NCBI RefSeq assembly: GCF_000513195.1
Contig: NZ_CBVI010000038.1
Coordinates: forward strand, 1 to 38,200
From: Bacteroides timonensis
Lineage (GTDB): Bacteria; Bacteroidota; Bacteroidia; Bacteroidales; Bacteroidaceae
Reading direction: 5' to 3'
DNA length: 38,200 nucleotides
The position numbers and the translations under genes were made by a program. Every line of letters starts with the position of its first letter. The stretch's first letter is position 1. Below, piece by piece: positions 1-7,165 of this stretch. A model generated the notes under the pieces. It searched no databases and had not been told where the DNA came from. It was given only the letters and a program-made list of their open reading frames with translations.

Positions 1-160
1 CCCGAACGGGGCGGGTGGTAGGTGAGAAATAATTCCTTAATATTCTTATTAATAGGTATTTATTATTTTACCCACCACCTCCCCCCGTTGGGGTACTCAC
101 CCCCTCCGACTCCCCCGTTATCGGGGGAGGGCAACCTCCCGGGAGGAGGAGAACGTACCT
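1..160. repeat. GC-rich palindromic intergenic repeat cluster
   Basis: This stretch holds several short hairpins and no gene. CTCCCCCG at 110-117 pairs perfectly with CGGGGGAG at 122-129 around a TTAT loop. CCTCCCGGGAGG at 135-146 is a perfect 12-bp palindrome. CCCC-GTT-GGGG lies near 74-83, and GGTGGTAGG near 14-22 matches the CCCACCACC near 71-79 with one mismatch. The composition is much richer in G and C than the AT-rich DNA that follows. It may be part of a dispersed Bacteroides intergenic repeat that starts outside the window. A transcript end for an upstream gene is the other possibility. Confidence 0.5.
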
Positions 161-262
161 TAATGAGAGAAATCAGATAATATGTCAGCGAAGCTAATTG
201 AGATAGTACAGGTTATCATTTCATTCATTTCATATCTTTTTCGTCATTCCTGTTCGTCTGTT

Positions 263-328
263 GTTTCACCGCTTGAAACAGAGTGTTTCATTGCTTGAAA
301 CAGATTGTTTCATCGCTTGAAACAAATC
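263..328. repeat. Three-unit array of 17-bp dyads, 22-bp period
   Basis: Three consecutive units each consist of a 17-bp dyad (GTTTCA, five bases, TGAAAC) and a 5-bp spacer. The dyads start at 263, 285 and 307, so the period is exactly 22 bp. The arms are identical in all three units. The dyad centres differ only at two bases (ACCGCT, ATTGCT, ATCGCT) and the spacers are AGAGT, AGATT and AAATC. No further unit is seen on either side. The array lies outside any gene. A second array with the same 17+5 geometry but a different sequence is at 30045-30132. Confidence 0.85.
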
Positions 329-467
329 AGAAAATACTATGCTTACTAATATCGCATCAGTTCAAGAATTGGATATGTTAATTATTAACACAACGAATCC
401 TTAATAGTTAACGAAAACACAGTGTCTATTAAAACATGTTGTAATATGTTGTAGATTACCTTGAAAA

Positions 468-499
468 TTTGGAGATATCCTCAAAGTCCGTATCTTTGC
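468..499 (+). promoter_or_regulatory. Bacteroides-type promoter for a short non-coding transcript
   Basis: TTTG at 468-471, a 19-base spacer and TATCTTTG at 491-498 followed by C match the Bacteroides primary-sigma consensus fully. There is no plus-strand gene before the terminator at 543-570, so the promoter appears dedicated to a short RNA. Confidence 0.75.
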
Positions 500-501
500 A
501 A

Positions 502-570
502 TGTGTTTTTCATAGTATTAGATTTAAGGTTAACAAAAGATTGGCTGTCTGGGATAGATGGCCTTTTTTT
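502..570 (+). ncRNA. Candidate small RNA of about 65-70 nt
   Basis: A perfect promoter (468-498) points at a 21-nt hairpin (543-563) with a seven-T tail (564-570), and there is no open reading frame in between. The predicted transcript starts near 502. The 5' part (502-540) is AT-rich and mostly unpaired; the 3' part is the terminator hairpin. The terminator T-run overlaps the stop codon of the convergent acetyltransferase gene. I infer a stand-alone small RNA. The start site is estimated from the promoter and is not observed. Confidence 0.55.
543..570 (+). terminator. Rho-independent terminator
   Basis: An 8-pair stem (GGCTGTCT with AGATGGCC, including two G-U pairs) with a GGGAT loop is followed by seven T. 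On the minus strand the same hairpin lies just after the acetyltransferase stop codon but is followed by a weaker T tract, so it may partly serve that gene too. Confidence 0.75.
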
Positions 571-1090
571 ATGTCCTTTCGTTATCAGTCTTGAGGAGTG
601 AATACATCTTCATATCCAGAATCTGTCCGTTCTTGACTGCATTACTTCTGAGTGTTCCTTCGTCTTTGAATCCGCTTTTTTCAAGAATCCGGCAGGAAGC
701 GATATTATAGCTAAACGGCTCTGCAAAAATACGGAGGATATCAGTGTTACTAAAAACATACTGGCAGGTCTGTTTGATAGCGCAGGTTCCCAAGCCTTTG
801 CCCCAAAAAGGTTCGGCTATATAATAGCCTATTTCGGCAGTCAGCGAGTGGATGTTGTCTTTGCGAAACACACCAATGCTTCCCACTACTTTGTCATCAG
901 CGGTGATGGCGAAGGCGAAAATACTGTTCTTATCGGCCTTCAGCATTTCATTGATATAATATTTTGCATCGTCTTCAGTGTAGGGATAAGGCAGACCGTC
1001 CCGAAGGTTGTCCTGAATGTTTTTGTTATTTAAGGTTGCTGCAAGTTCGGCGGCATCGTCTATTTTCCATTTTCTGATTTTACATTCCAT
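569..1090 (-). CDS. GNAT-family N-acetyltransferase (RimJ/RimL-like)
   Basis: This 173-residue cytoplasmic protein is expected to move an acetyl group from acetyl-CoA to an amine. The acceptor is unknown. The length and order fit the RimJ/RimL branch of GNAT: an N-terminal IRKWKIDDA strand, the central VVGSIGV strand, an AEIGYYIAEPFWGKGLG segment that holds the acetyl-CoA loop, and a C-terminal SCRILEKSGF helix and strand. Its ATG at 1088-1090 lies about 45 bp below a good promoter. The gene stands alone and converges on the small-RNA unit at 468-570. No substrate clue comes from its neighbours. Confidence 0.85.
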   Translation of the reverse strand: MECKIRKWKIDDAAELAATLNNKNIQDNLRDGLPYPYTEDDAKYYINEMLKADKNSIFAFAITADDKVVGSIGVFRKDNIHSLTAEIGYYIAEPFWGKGLGTCAIKQTCQYVFSNTDILRIFAEPFSYNIASCRILEKSGFKDEGTLRSNAVKNGQILDMKMYSLLKTDNERT

Positions 1091-1137
1091 ATCGATATCC
1101 TTCTTTTAAAATTAATTTGAAACGGGAGAGTTGCCGG

Positions 1138-1145
1138 CAAAGATA
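1138..1145 (-). promoter_or_regulatory. -7 promoter element for the acetyltransferase
   Basis: Read on the minus strand, TATCTTTG followed by C matches the Bacteroides -7 consensus about 48 bp above the ATG at 1090. No clear TTTG is present at -33. Confidence 0.5.
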
Positions 1146-1254
1146 AGAAACTTTATTTTTAACCACTTATTTAATAAATGCAAAATGTGAACTTCCCGAT
1201 TTAACTTCATCCTTCTTTCTGTTTCTAACCTAATAAAGCTAAGAAACTGAATTG

Positions 1255-1794
1255 ATGATAAACGAGGATAGGATCCGGCAGGTATATGCTTCCGACCCGA
1301 AGAAAGGGTTTAAGATGCTGATGGATAACTTCCAGGTACCTATATATAATTATATACGGCGTTTGGTTGTGTCGCACGAGGATGCAGAAGATGTTCTTCA
1401 GGAAGTCTTTATCCGGGTGTACCGTAATTTGGACCAGTTTCGTGGTGAAAGCTCGTTGAGTACCTGGATATACAGGATTGCAACCAATGAAAGTTTGCGC
1501 TTGCTGAATACACGAAAGGATGAAGAAGCAATTCCTGCCGAAGAAGTACAAGAGGAACTGATAGGTAAACTGAAGGCTTCCGATTATATTGATTACGAAA
1601 ATGAACTGGCAGTCAAGTTTCAGGAAGCCATACTGAGTTTGCCCGAAAAACAACGACTAATATTCAACCTACGCTATTACGATGAGCTCGATTATGAAGA
1701 AATCAGCCGTATACTGGATAGTAAGGTCGATACTCTCAAAGTGAATTATCACTATGCGAAAGAAAGAATAAAAGAATACATCTTAAACAGATAG
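1255..1794 (+). CDS. ECF-type RNA polymerase sigma factor
   Basis: This protein directs RNA polymerase to a specific set of promoters. Its 179 residues hold a sigma region 2 (about 15-85, with HEDAEDVLQEVFIRVY and the STWIYRIATN segment) and a region 4 helix-turn-helix (about 120-175, LPEKQRLIFNLRYYDELDYEEI). I take the ATG at 1255 as the start; a TTG at 1252 in the same frame would add one residue. The next gene starts 4 bp after the stop and two secreted or outer-membrane genes follow, so it probably senses the envelope and controls its own operon. Subgroup and target promoter cannot be named from the sequence. Confidence 0.92.
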   Translation: MINEDRIRQVYASDPKKGFKMLMDNFQVPIYNYIRRLVVSHEDAEDVLQEVFIRVYRNLDQFRGESSLSTWIYRIATNESLRLLNTRKDEEAIPAEEVQEELIGKLKASDYIDYENELAVKFQEAILSLPEKQRLIFNLRYYDELDYEEISRILDSKVDTLKVNYHYAKERIKEYILNR

Positions 1795-1798
1795 GACG

Positions 1799-2152
1799 AT
1801 GAATAAAGAATTTGATTTTGACGATATCGGTAAAAAGACACCTTACCGCACTCCTGATAATTTTTTTGAGGATATACAGCAGAAGGTGATGGAACGTACT
1901 TGCGGCGGGCAACGCCGGAAACATCGTTTACAGATAATGTTCTCTACTGCCATAGCGGCAGCTGCAATACTGGCAGGGGTATTGTTTGTTCCGTCTTATC
2001 TCCGGACGGAAGATGCACCTACAGGAACTTCGGATATGCTGGCTATAGAAAGAAGTAGCAGCGATCCGGTTGATAAATGGATTCACGAACTGTCGGATGA
2101 GGAGTTGGAAGAGCTCGTCAACTTCTCTGAGAATGACATATTTTTAAATTAG
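1799..2152 (+). CDS. Small single-pass membrane protein, probable anti-sigma factor
   Basis: The 117-residue protein has a charged N-terminal part (1-45, including KKTPYRTPDNFFEDI), one membrane helix at about 47-66 (IMFSTAIAAAAILAGVLFV) and an acidic outer tail with DELSDEELEELVNF. The PYRTPDNFFEDI stretch resembles the short N-terminal motif of small Bacteroidetes membrane proteins that sit beside ECF sigma genes. The position 4 bp behind the sigma gene and the topology (cytoplasmic N-terminus, single helix, periplasmic tail) suggest it holds the sigma factor at the membrane. No classical zinc anti-sigma motif is present, so the role is inferred from context. Confidence 0.65.
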   Translation: MNKEFDFDDIGKKTPYRTPDNFFEDIQQKVMERTCGGQRRKHRLQIMFSTAIAAAAILAGVLFVPSYLRTEDAPTGTSDMLAIERSSSDPVDKWIHELSDEELEELVNFSENDIFLN

Positions 2153-2176
2153 GTATTAATTAAAAACAAGAAGATT

Positions 2177-2719
2177 ATGAAGACTAAGTTTATTTATGTA
2201 ATTTTGGCTGCGCTCCTGATTGGTAGCCAGACAATTTCTGCTCAGAACAAGGATAACAAAACCAATAAGCAACGTCCTACACCTGAACAAATGATTCAAA
2301 GACAAGCCAATCAGATGGTGACGACACTGATGCTGGATGATGCAACAGCTGCCAAGTTCACTCCGGTTTACGAAAAATATCTGAAAGACTTAAGCGAATG
2401 TCGGATGATGAACCGCAGGGAAAGGTCCAGAAACAATAATGCGGAAGCAAGCCCGGCTACCAAACCTGTACTGACAGATGCGGAAATAGAAAAGCAGATC
2501 AAGGATCAATTTGCGCAAAGCCGTAAGATACTGGATATTCGCGAGAAATATTATAATGAATTCCGCAAGATTCTGTCTCCCAAGCAGATTGCAAAAATCT
2601 ATCAGACAGAAAAAAGCAATGCGAATAAATTCAGAAAAGAATTTGACAGAAGAAAAGGTCAGAAACATGGTCAAGGAAAACGGCCGGCTCATGCAAGACC
2701 AGCTTCAAATAATAAATAA
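2177..2719 (+). CDS. Secreted Spy/CpxP-like helical protein (DUF4890-like)
   Basis: A signal peptide covers about residues 1-22 (ending ISAQ). The mature part is highly charged and helical, with MVTTLMLDDATAAKFTPVYEKY and a later ILDIREKYYNEFRKILSPKQIAKIY segment. That repeat of a helix ending in a 'sP.Q...iy' turn resembles LTxxQ/Spy-type periplasmic chaperones. The C-terminus is very basic (RRKGQKHGQGKRPAHARP). The gene lies 24 bp after the anti-sigma-like gene and 31 bp before the barrel gene. I infer an envelope-stress or barrel-assembly helper controlled by the ECF sigma. Confidence 0.65.
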   Translation: MKTKFIYVILAALLIGSQTISAQNKDNKTNKQRPTPEQMIQRQANQMVTTLMLDDATAAKFTPVYEKYLKDLSECRMMNRRERSRNNNAEASPATKPVLTDAEIEKQIKDQFAQSRKILDIREKYYNEFRKILSPKQIAKIYQTEKSNANKFRKEFDRRKGQKHGQGKRPAHARPASNNK

Positions 2720-2750
2720 CATTTTTCATTAAACTACTTGATAAACACGA

Positions 2751-5498
2751 ATGGACCATGGCAGGCATACATATTTGACTTTCCGGAACATCTTAATCTA
2801 TGTTGTTTTGTTGTGGTCAGGTATGACTGTTAATGCACAGTCCGGCAAAGGTTCCTTTGCCGGACGTGTTGTTGATAAGGATACGAAGCAGCCGGTGGGG
2901 TATGCGGCGGTACGTTTATTGACCTTGCCGGACAGTACTTTTCTTGCAGGTGTAGCCACTACGGACGACGGTAAATTCAGGATGCCGGTTGTCTGGCCCA
3001 AAGACAAGAAATTGCTTTTAGAGATTTCTTTCATTGGCTATACCACTTTTGCTAAATCTATTCCCTCTTCATTCAGAGGTACTTCGCAGAACTTGGGTGA
3101 TATTGCACTATTTTCCGATGGCATTTTGTTGGGCGAAACGGTAGTGGTGGGTAAAGCTCCTCTGGCAGTTACCGAACAGGATACCACGGTCTTCAATGCC
3201 TCTGCCTATCGTACCCCCGAAGGCTCCATGCTCGAAGATCTTGTAAAACAATTGCCCGGTGGAGAGATAGATGGCGATGGAAAGTTGTTGATTCATGGCA
3301 AGGAAGTTAAGAAGATATTGGTAGACGGCAAAGAGTTCTTTGCGGACGATCCGAAAGCTGCCTTGAAAAATCTGCCGGTGGAAATGGTGGAGAAGCTGAG
3401 AGCTTATGAACGTAAATCTGATTTGGCACGTCTGACCGGAATTGATGACGGGGATGAGGAAATGATACTTGACCTGGGGGTGAAAAAGGACATGAAGAAA
3501 GGATGGATGGATAATTTCATGGCAGGTACGGGCAACAAAGGGCGGTATGAACTTGCCAATACCCTGAACCGCTTCCGGGATAATTCTCAACTTACTATTA
3601 TCGGCAATCTGAATAATACCAACAATCAAGGCTTTTCGGAGTTGCAACGAGAGTCGTCGGCTGCCAGTGGAAACATTCTGAATAGGGTGGGACTGGTTAC
3701 TTCACATTCTTTAGGCATGAATTTCACTCATGACTGGGACAGAGTGAAGCTTCGCTCCAATGTGCAATATACGGGTACCGACCGTTCGGAGGATAACAGT
3801 ACTACGGTGGATAATTTCCTGAAACAGGATAAATCGATAAGCCACAGCACTAACAGCAATCACATGAAGAACCACAACCTGATGGCAAATGCTTATCTGG
3901 AATGGAAAATAGATTCAGTCACCAATCTGGTGTTTCGTCCGCAATATCGCTATGTGGCAAGTGACAGGCGGAATAGTGGATATCAACAGAGTTGGTCGGA
4001 CGAAACACTTCTGAATGAGAGAACGGCTTCTAATCTTTACGATAATTCCCAGTATAATCTGACCTTCATGTTGCAAGTCAACCGTAAGTTCAGCCGTAAA
4101 GGACGGAATCTGGCTTTGAAAGTGGATTATGGAACGAATACTTCTTCTGCTGACAGGAAAAACTTTTCTACTACGCATTATTTTAAGAATGATACAGAGA
4201 AAGTAGTCAACCAGCGTGTGGATGATGAAGGTGACGGATATAATTATCGTCTGCAATTGGTGTATGTGGAGCCGTTGCCTAACCGTTACTTTCTTCAGTT
4301 TCGTTACAGTTATCAATACCGGGTAACTAATTCGGACCGCTTTGTCTATAACTGGGATGAGGCAATGAAAGATTTTGTTGCCGATTACGATTCTCTGGCC
4401 AGTAATAGTTTTGAGAGCCAATACAGCACCCATCTTTTCAATATGGCTGTCCGTACTTCCCGGAAAAAGTACAACTACAATATAGGTGTCGATCTGGAAC
4501 CCCAGAAACTGGATAGCCGTTCTTTTCTGGATGATGTTTCCAAACATCAAATGAGTAAAACGGTTCTGAACTTTTCACCGACGCTGAATTTCCGTTATAA
4601 GTTTTCCAAGCGTACACAGTTGCAGGCAATTTATAGAGGAAAAGGACGACAGCCGAGTGTTCGTGACCTACAACCGGTTGCCGACATGACGAATCCATTG
4701 AATATCCGCATCGGTAATCCTTCTTTGAAACCTTCATACACCAATACGTTTACACTGAATTATAATTCGTATAATGTGAAACATCAGCGCAACATGGTGA
4801 TCTCTCTTTTTGTGGAGAATGTGCTCAATAGTGTAACGAACCAGGTAACTTACGACAGCGAAACGGGAGGCAGAACCACCATGCCTGTTAATTTGAATGG
4901 TAACTGGCGGGCATCAGGTGCACTTTCGTTGAGCGGGCCTTTCAAGAACCGCAACTGGCTGTTCCGTACCTATTCCTATTTGCAATATAGAAATCAGAAT
5001 GGGTATACTACTCAGAACAAAGAAGAGCCGATGAAGAGTTCCGTGCAGCACCTTACGGCGCGTGAACGCCTGCAATTTACTTTTCGTACCCGGCAACTCG
5101 AACTGAGTGCGCGTGGAGAAGTGCTGTATAATAATTCGTATAATAACGTGAAAGATATGCGCACGGAAACGTTCGACTATCAACTTGGAGGAGACTTGCA
5201 GTATTATCTCCCCTGGGGCTTCGAGTACAGCAGTGATCTAACGTATTTTCTTCGTACCGGATATGGATACGACAGCAGCGGGCGGAAGAACCTGATATGG
5301 AACTGCCAACTGTCGAAAGCTTTCTTGAAAAAGAAGCAATTGCTACTGCGTTTCAAGTTTTATGATATTCTTCGCCAGGAGATTTCAATGGTACGCACCA
5401 TTTCGGCTACTGCCATACGTGATGCGGACTACAATGTATTGGGACGTTATTTTATGGTACATGCTATCCTGCGATTGAATATGATGGGGAAAAAGTAA
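2751..5498 (+). CDS. Outer-membrane beta-barrel protein with carboxypeptidase-like N-terminal domain
   Basis: The 915-residue protein has a signal peptide ending near VNAQ (residue 30), then a carboxypeptidase-regulatory-like beta sandwich at about 34-110 (FAGRVVDKDTKQPVGYAAV). A plug-like region follows (about 130-225, with GKEVKKILVDGKEFFADD) and a long barrel of the outer-membrane family 3 type fills about 290-915, rich in alternating aromatic strands. It lacks a clear partner of the SusD type, so it is unlikely to be a glycan importer of the SusC class. It closes the ECF sigma operon and is probably the envelope component whose level that system adjusts. The ligand is unknown. Confidence 0.85.
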   Translation: MDHGRHTYLTFRNILIYVVLLWSGMTVNAQSGKGSFAGRVVDKDTKQPVGYAAVRLLTLPDSTFLAGVATTDDGKFRMPVVWPKDKKLLLEISFIGYTTFAKSIPSSFRGTSQNLGDIALFSDGILLGETVVVGKAPLAVTEQDTTVFNASAYRTPEGSMLEDLVKQLPGGEIDGDGKLLIHGKEVKKILVDGKEFFADDPKAALKNLPVEMVEKLRAYERKSDLARLTGIDDGDEEMILDLGVKKDMKKGWMDNFMAGTGNKGRYELANTLNRFRDNSQLTIIGNLNNTNNQGFSELQRESSAASGNILNRVGLVTSHSLGMNFTHDWDRVKLRSNVQYTGTDRSEDNSTTVDNFLKQDKSISHSTNSNHMKNHNLMANAYLEWKIDSVTNLVFRPQYRYVASDRRNSGYQQSWSDETLLNERTASNLYDNSQYNLTFMLQVNRKFSRKGRNLALKVDYGTNTSSADRKNFSTTHYFKNDTEKVVNQRVDDEGDGYNYRLQLVYVEPLPNRYFLQFRYSYQYRVTNSDRFVYNWDEAMKDFVADYDSLASNSFESQYSTHLFNMAVRTSRKKYNYNIGVDLEPQKLDSRSFLDDVSKHQMSKTVLNFSPTLNFRYKFSKRTQLQAIYRGKGRQPSVRDLQPVADMTNPLNIRIGNPSLKPSYTNTFTLNYNSYNVKHQRNMVISLFVENVLNSVTNQVTYDSETGGRTTMPVNLNGNWRASGALSLSGPFKNRNWLFRTYSYLQYRNQNGYTTQNKEEPMKSSVQHLTARERLQFTFRTRQLELSARGEVLYNNSYNNVKDMRTETFDYQLGGDLQYYLPWGFEYSSDLTYFLRTGYGYDSSGRKNLIWNCQLSKAFLKKKQLLLRFKFYDILRQEISMVRTISATAIRDADYNVLGRYFMVHAILRLNMMGKK

Positions 5499-5574
5499 AA
5501 AACGCAAAGTGTGGAAACTTCAACAGGGTTAATTTGTTGTAGATACTCAAATTAATAAAAGAAAACTCTGAGGA

Positions 5575-7149
5575 ATGTTTCAAAGGTTCAAAAACTTTAG
5601 AAAACTGAGGAAGTGGTATGTTGTGAAATTGAAACTGGTTGATGCCCGCCTGTATTTCGTCAGCATCTTCGTAGGATTGCTGACGGGGTTGGTGGCTGTT
5701 CCCTATCATTACTGCCTATATTATTTCTTCAATCTGCGAAGTGAGTTTTTTGCTTCCCGTCCGGAGTGGTACTGGCATATTCCTCTTTTTCTTTTCTTTT
5801 GGGCGGTACTGATATTCGTATCCTGGCTGGTGATGAAAATGCCGCTTATCACCGGAGGAGGTATTCCTCAAACACGTGCTGCCATCAACGGGCGCATCAC
5901 TTATAAGCATCCTTTCATTGAGTTGGTTTCTAAGTTCTTCGGTGGTATTCTTTCGGTCTCGGCCGGATTATCGCTGGGACGTGAAGGGCCTTCCGTACAG
6001 ATAGGTTCGTATGTGGGATGCCTTGTGGCACGCTGGACACGTATTCTACGTGGTGAACGAAAGCAATTGCTTGCTGCCGGTGCCGGTGCCGGCCTTGCGG
6101 CTGCGTTTGCGGCGCCGCTGGCTTCTTCATTGCTTGTCATCGAATCCATCGAACGTTTTGATGCTCCCAAAACCGCTATTACTACCTTGCTGGCCGGTGT
6201 AGTGGCAGGTGCGGTGGCAAGCATGGTTTTTCCGGTAAATTCTTATCATTTGATACAAGTGGCCGAGCCCGGCTTTTCTTTTGGAGTCCAGGTGAAGTAC
6301 TTTCTGTTGCTTGCAGTGATTATTTCGGTTTGCGGAAAATTGTATTCCATGATGATGGTCTCTTTCAAACGGGTGTATGCAACGGTAAAATCTTCGGTAT
6401 ATATGAAGATGTTCTATCTGTTGCTGGTCGCTTATATTATTTCCTTTATGCAGGTCAACCTGACGGGTGGGGGAGAACAGTTTCTTTTGGAGCAGGCGCA
6501 ATCCGGCAGCCATGCACAAATTATGTGGGTAACGGCAATGATGTTGTTGCATTTCGGTTTTTCCGTTATCTGCGTTTCATCCGGTTTGCCGGGTGGAAGT
6601 TTTATTCCTACACTGGTCACCGGTGGATTACTTGGGCAGATTGTTGGTTTGTTGGGAGTGGAATATGGGGTTATTGAGCCGGAGAATGTCAGTTATGTAA
6701 TGCTGATTTCAATGTCTGCTTTCCTGGTGGCTGTGATACGTACCCCTTTGACGGCTATCGTATTGATTACCGAGATAACAGGACATTTTGAGGTGTTCTA
6801 TCCATCGGTGGTAGTGGGTGGATTGACTTATTATTTTACGGAACTTCTTCAGATAAGGCCTTTCAACGTGACGCTTTATGAGGATATGATCAATACTCCT
6901 GCTTTCCAAGAACAGACAAGGTATAAATTATCCATAGAGGTGATGACGGGTTCGTATATGGATGGCAAACTTGTAGACGAACTTTCTTTGCCTGAAAACT
7001 GTGCCATTATCAATGTACACCGGGATGGTAAAGACGCAAAGCCCCCCGGAATACGGTTGATTCCGGGGGACCAGGTTGATATTGAATTGGATGCGCAGGA
7101 TATTGAAAAACTCTATGAGCCGCTCGTCAGCCTGGCAAACATTTATTGA
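5575..7149 (+). CDS. CLC-family chloride channel/transporter with C-terminal TrkA-C domain
   Basis: This 524-residue inner-membrane protein moves chloride or a similar anion. The CLC selectivity motifs are GGGIP (94-98), GREGPSVQIG (135-144, gating Glu at 137), GLPGGSFIP, and a late LYEDMI Tyr matching Tyr445 of E. coli ClC-ec1. The stretch APLASSLLVIES aligns with ec1 APLAGILFIIEE, which puts Ser191 at the position of the internal proton glutamate Glu203; the selectivity-filter serine (GSGIP in ec1) is Gly. A TrkA-C/RCK-C-like domain of about 85 residues ends the protein. The stop codon lies 16 bp from that of the convergent trpB gene. No fluoride-CLC motif is seen. Confidence 0.93.
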   Translation: MFQRFKNFRKLRKWYVVKLKLVDARLYFVSIFVGLLTGLVAVPYHYCLYYFFNLRSEFFASRPEWYWHIPLFLFFWAVLIFVSWLVMKMPLITGGGIPQTRAAINGRITYKHPFIELVSKFFGGILSVSAGLSLGREGPSVQIGSYVGCLVARWTRILRGERKQLLAAGAGAGLAAAFAAPLASSLLVIESIERFDAPKTAITTLLAGVVAGAVASMVFPVNSYHLIQVAEPGFSFGVQVKYFLLLAVIISVCGKLYSMMMVSFKRVYATVKSSVYMKMFYLLLVAYIISFMQVNLTGGGEQFLLEQAQSGSHAQIMWVTAMMLLHFGFSVICVSSGLPGGSFIPTLVTGGLLGQIVGLLGVEYGVIEPENVSYVMLISMSAFLVAVIRTPLTAIVLITEITGHFEVFYPSVVVGGLTYYFTELLQIRPFNVTLYEDMINTPAFQEQTRYKLSIEVMTGSYMDGKLVDELSLPENCAIINVHRDGKDAKPPGIRLIPGDQVDIELDAQDIEKLYEPLVSLANIY

Positions 7150-7165
7150 TATGGATGAGGTATCC

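Noticed and set aside
263..328. Possible CRISPR array
   Set aside because: Units are 22 bp in total with 5-bp spacers and internal symmetry; there are no 30-bp-class spacers and no cas genes.
3915..4550. Open frame of 211 codons opposite the barrel gene
   Set aside because: It is the antisense shadow of a well-supported outer-membrane protein and has no start signals.
2751..5498. SusC-type glycan importer
   Set aside because: No SusD partner, no glycan-active enzymes nearby, and the barrel is of the family 3 type.
5575..7149. Fluoride-specific CLC
   Set aside because: The gating motif is GREGP; fluoride CLCs have a different residue after GREG and no fluoride genes lie nearby.
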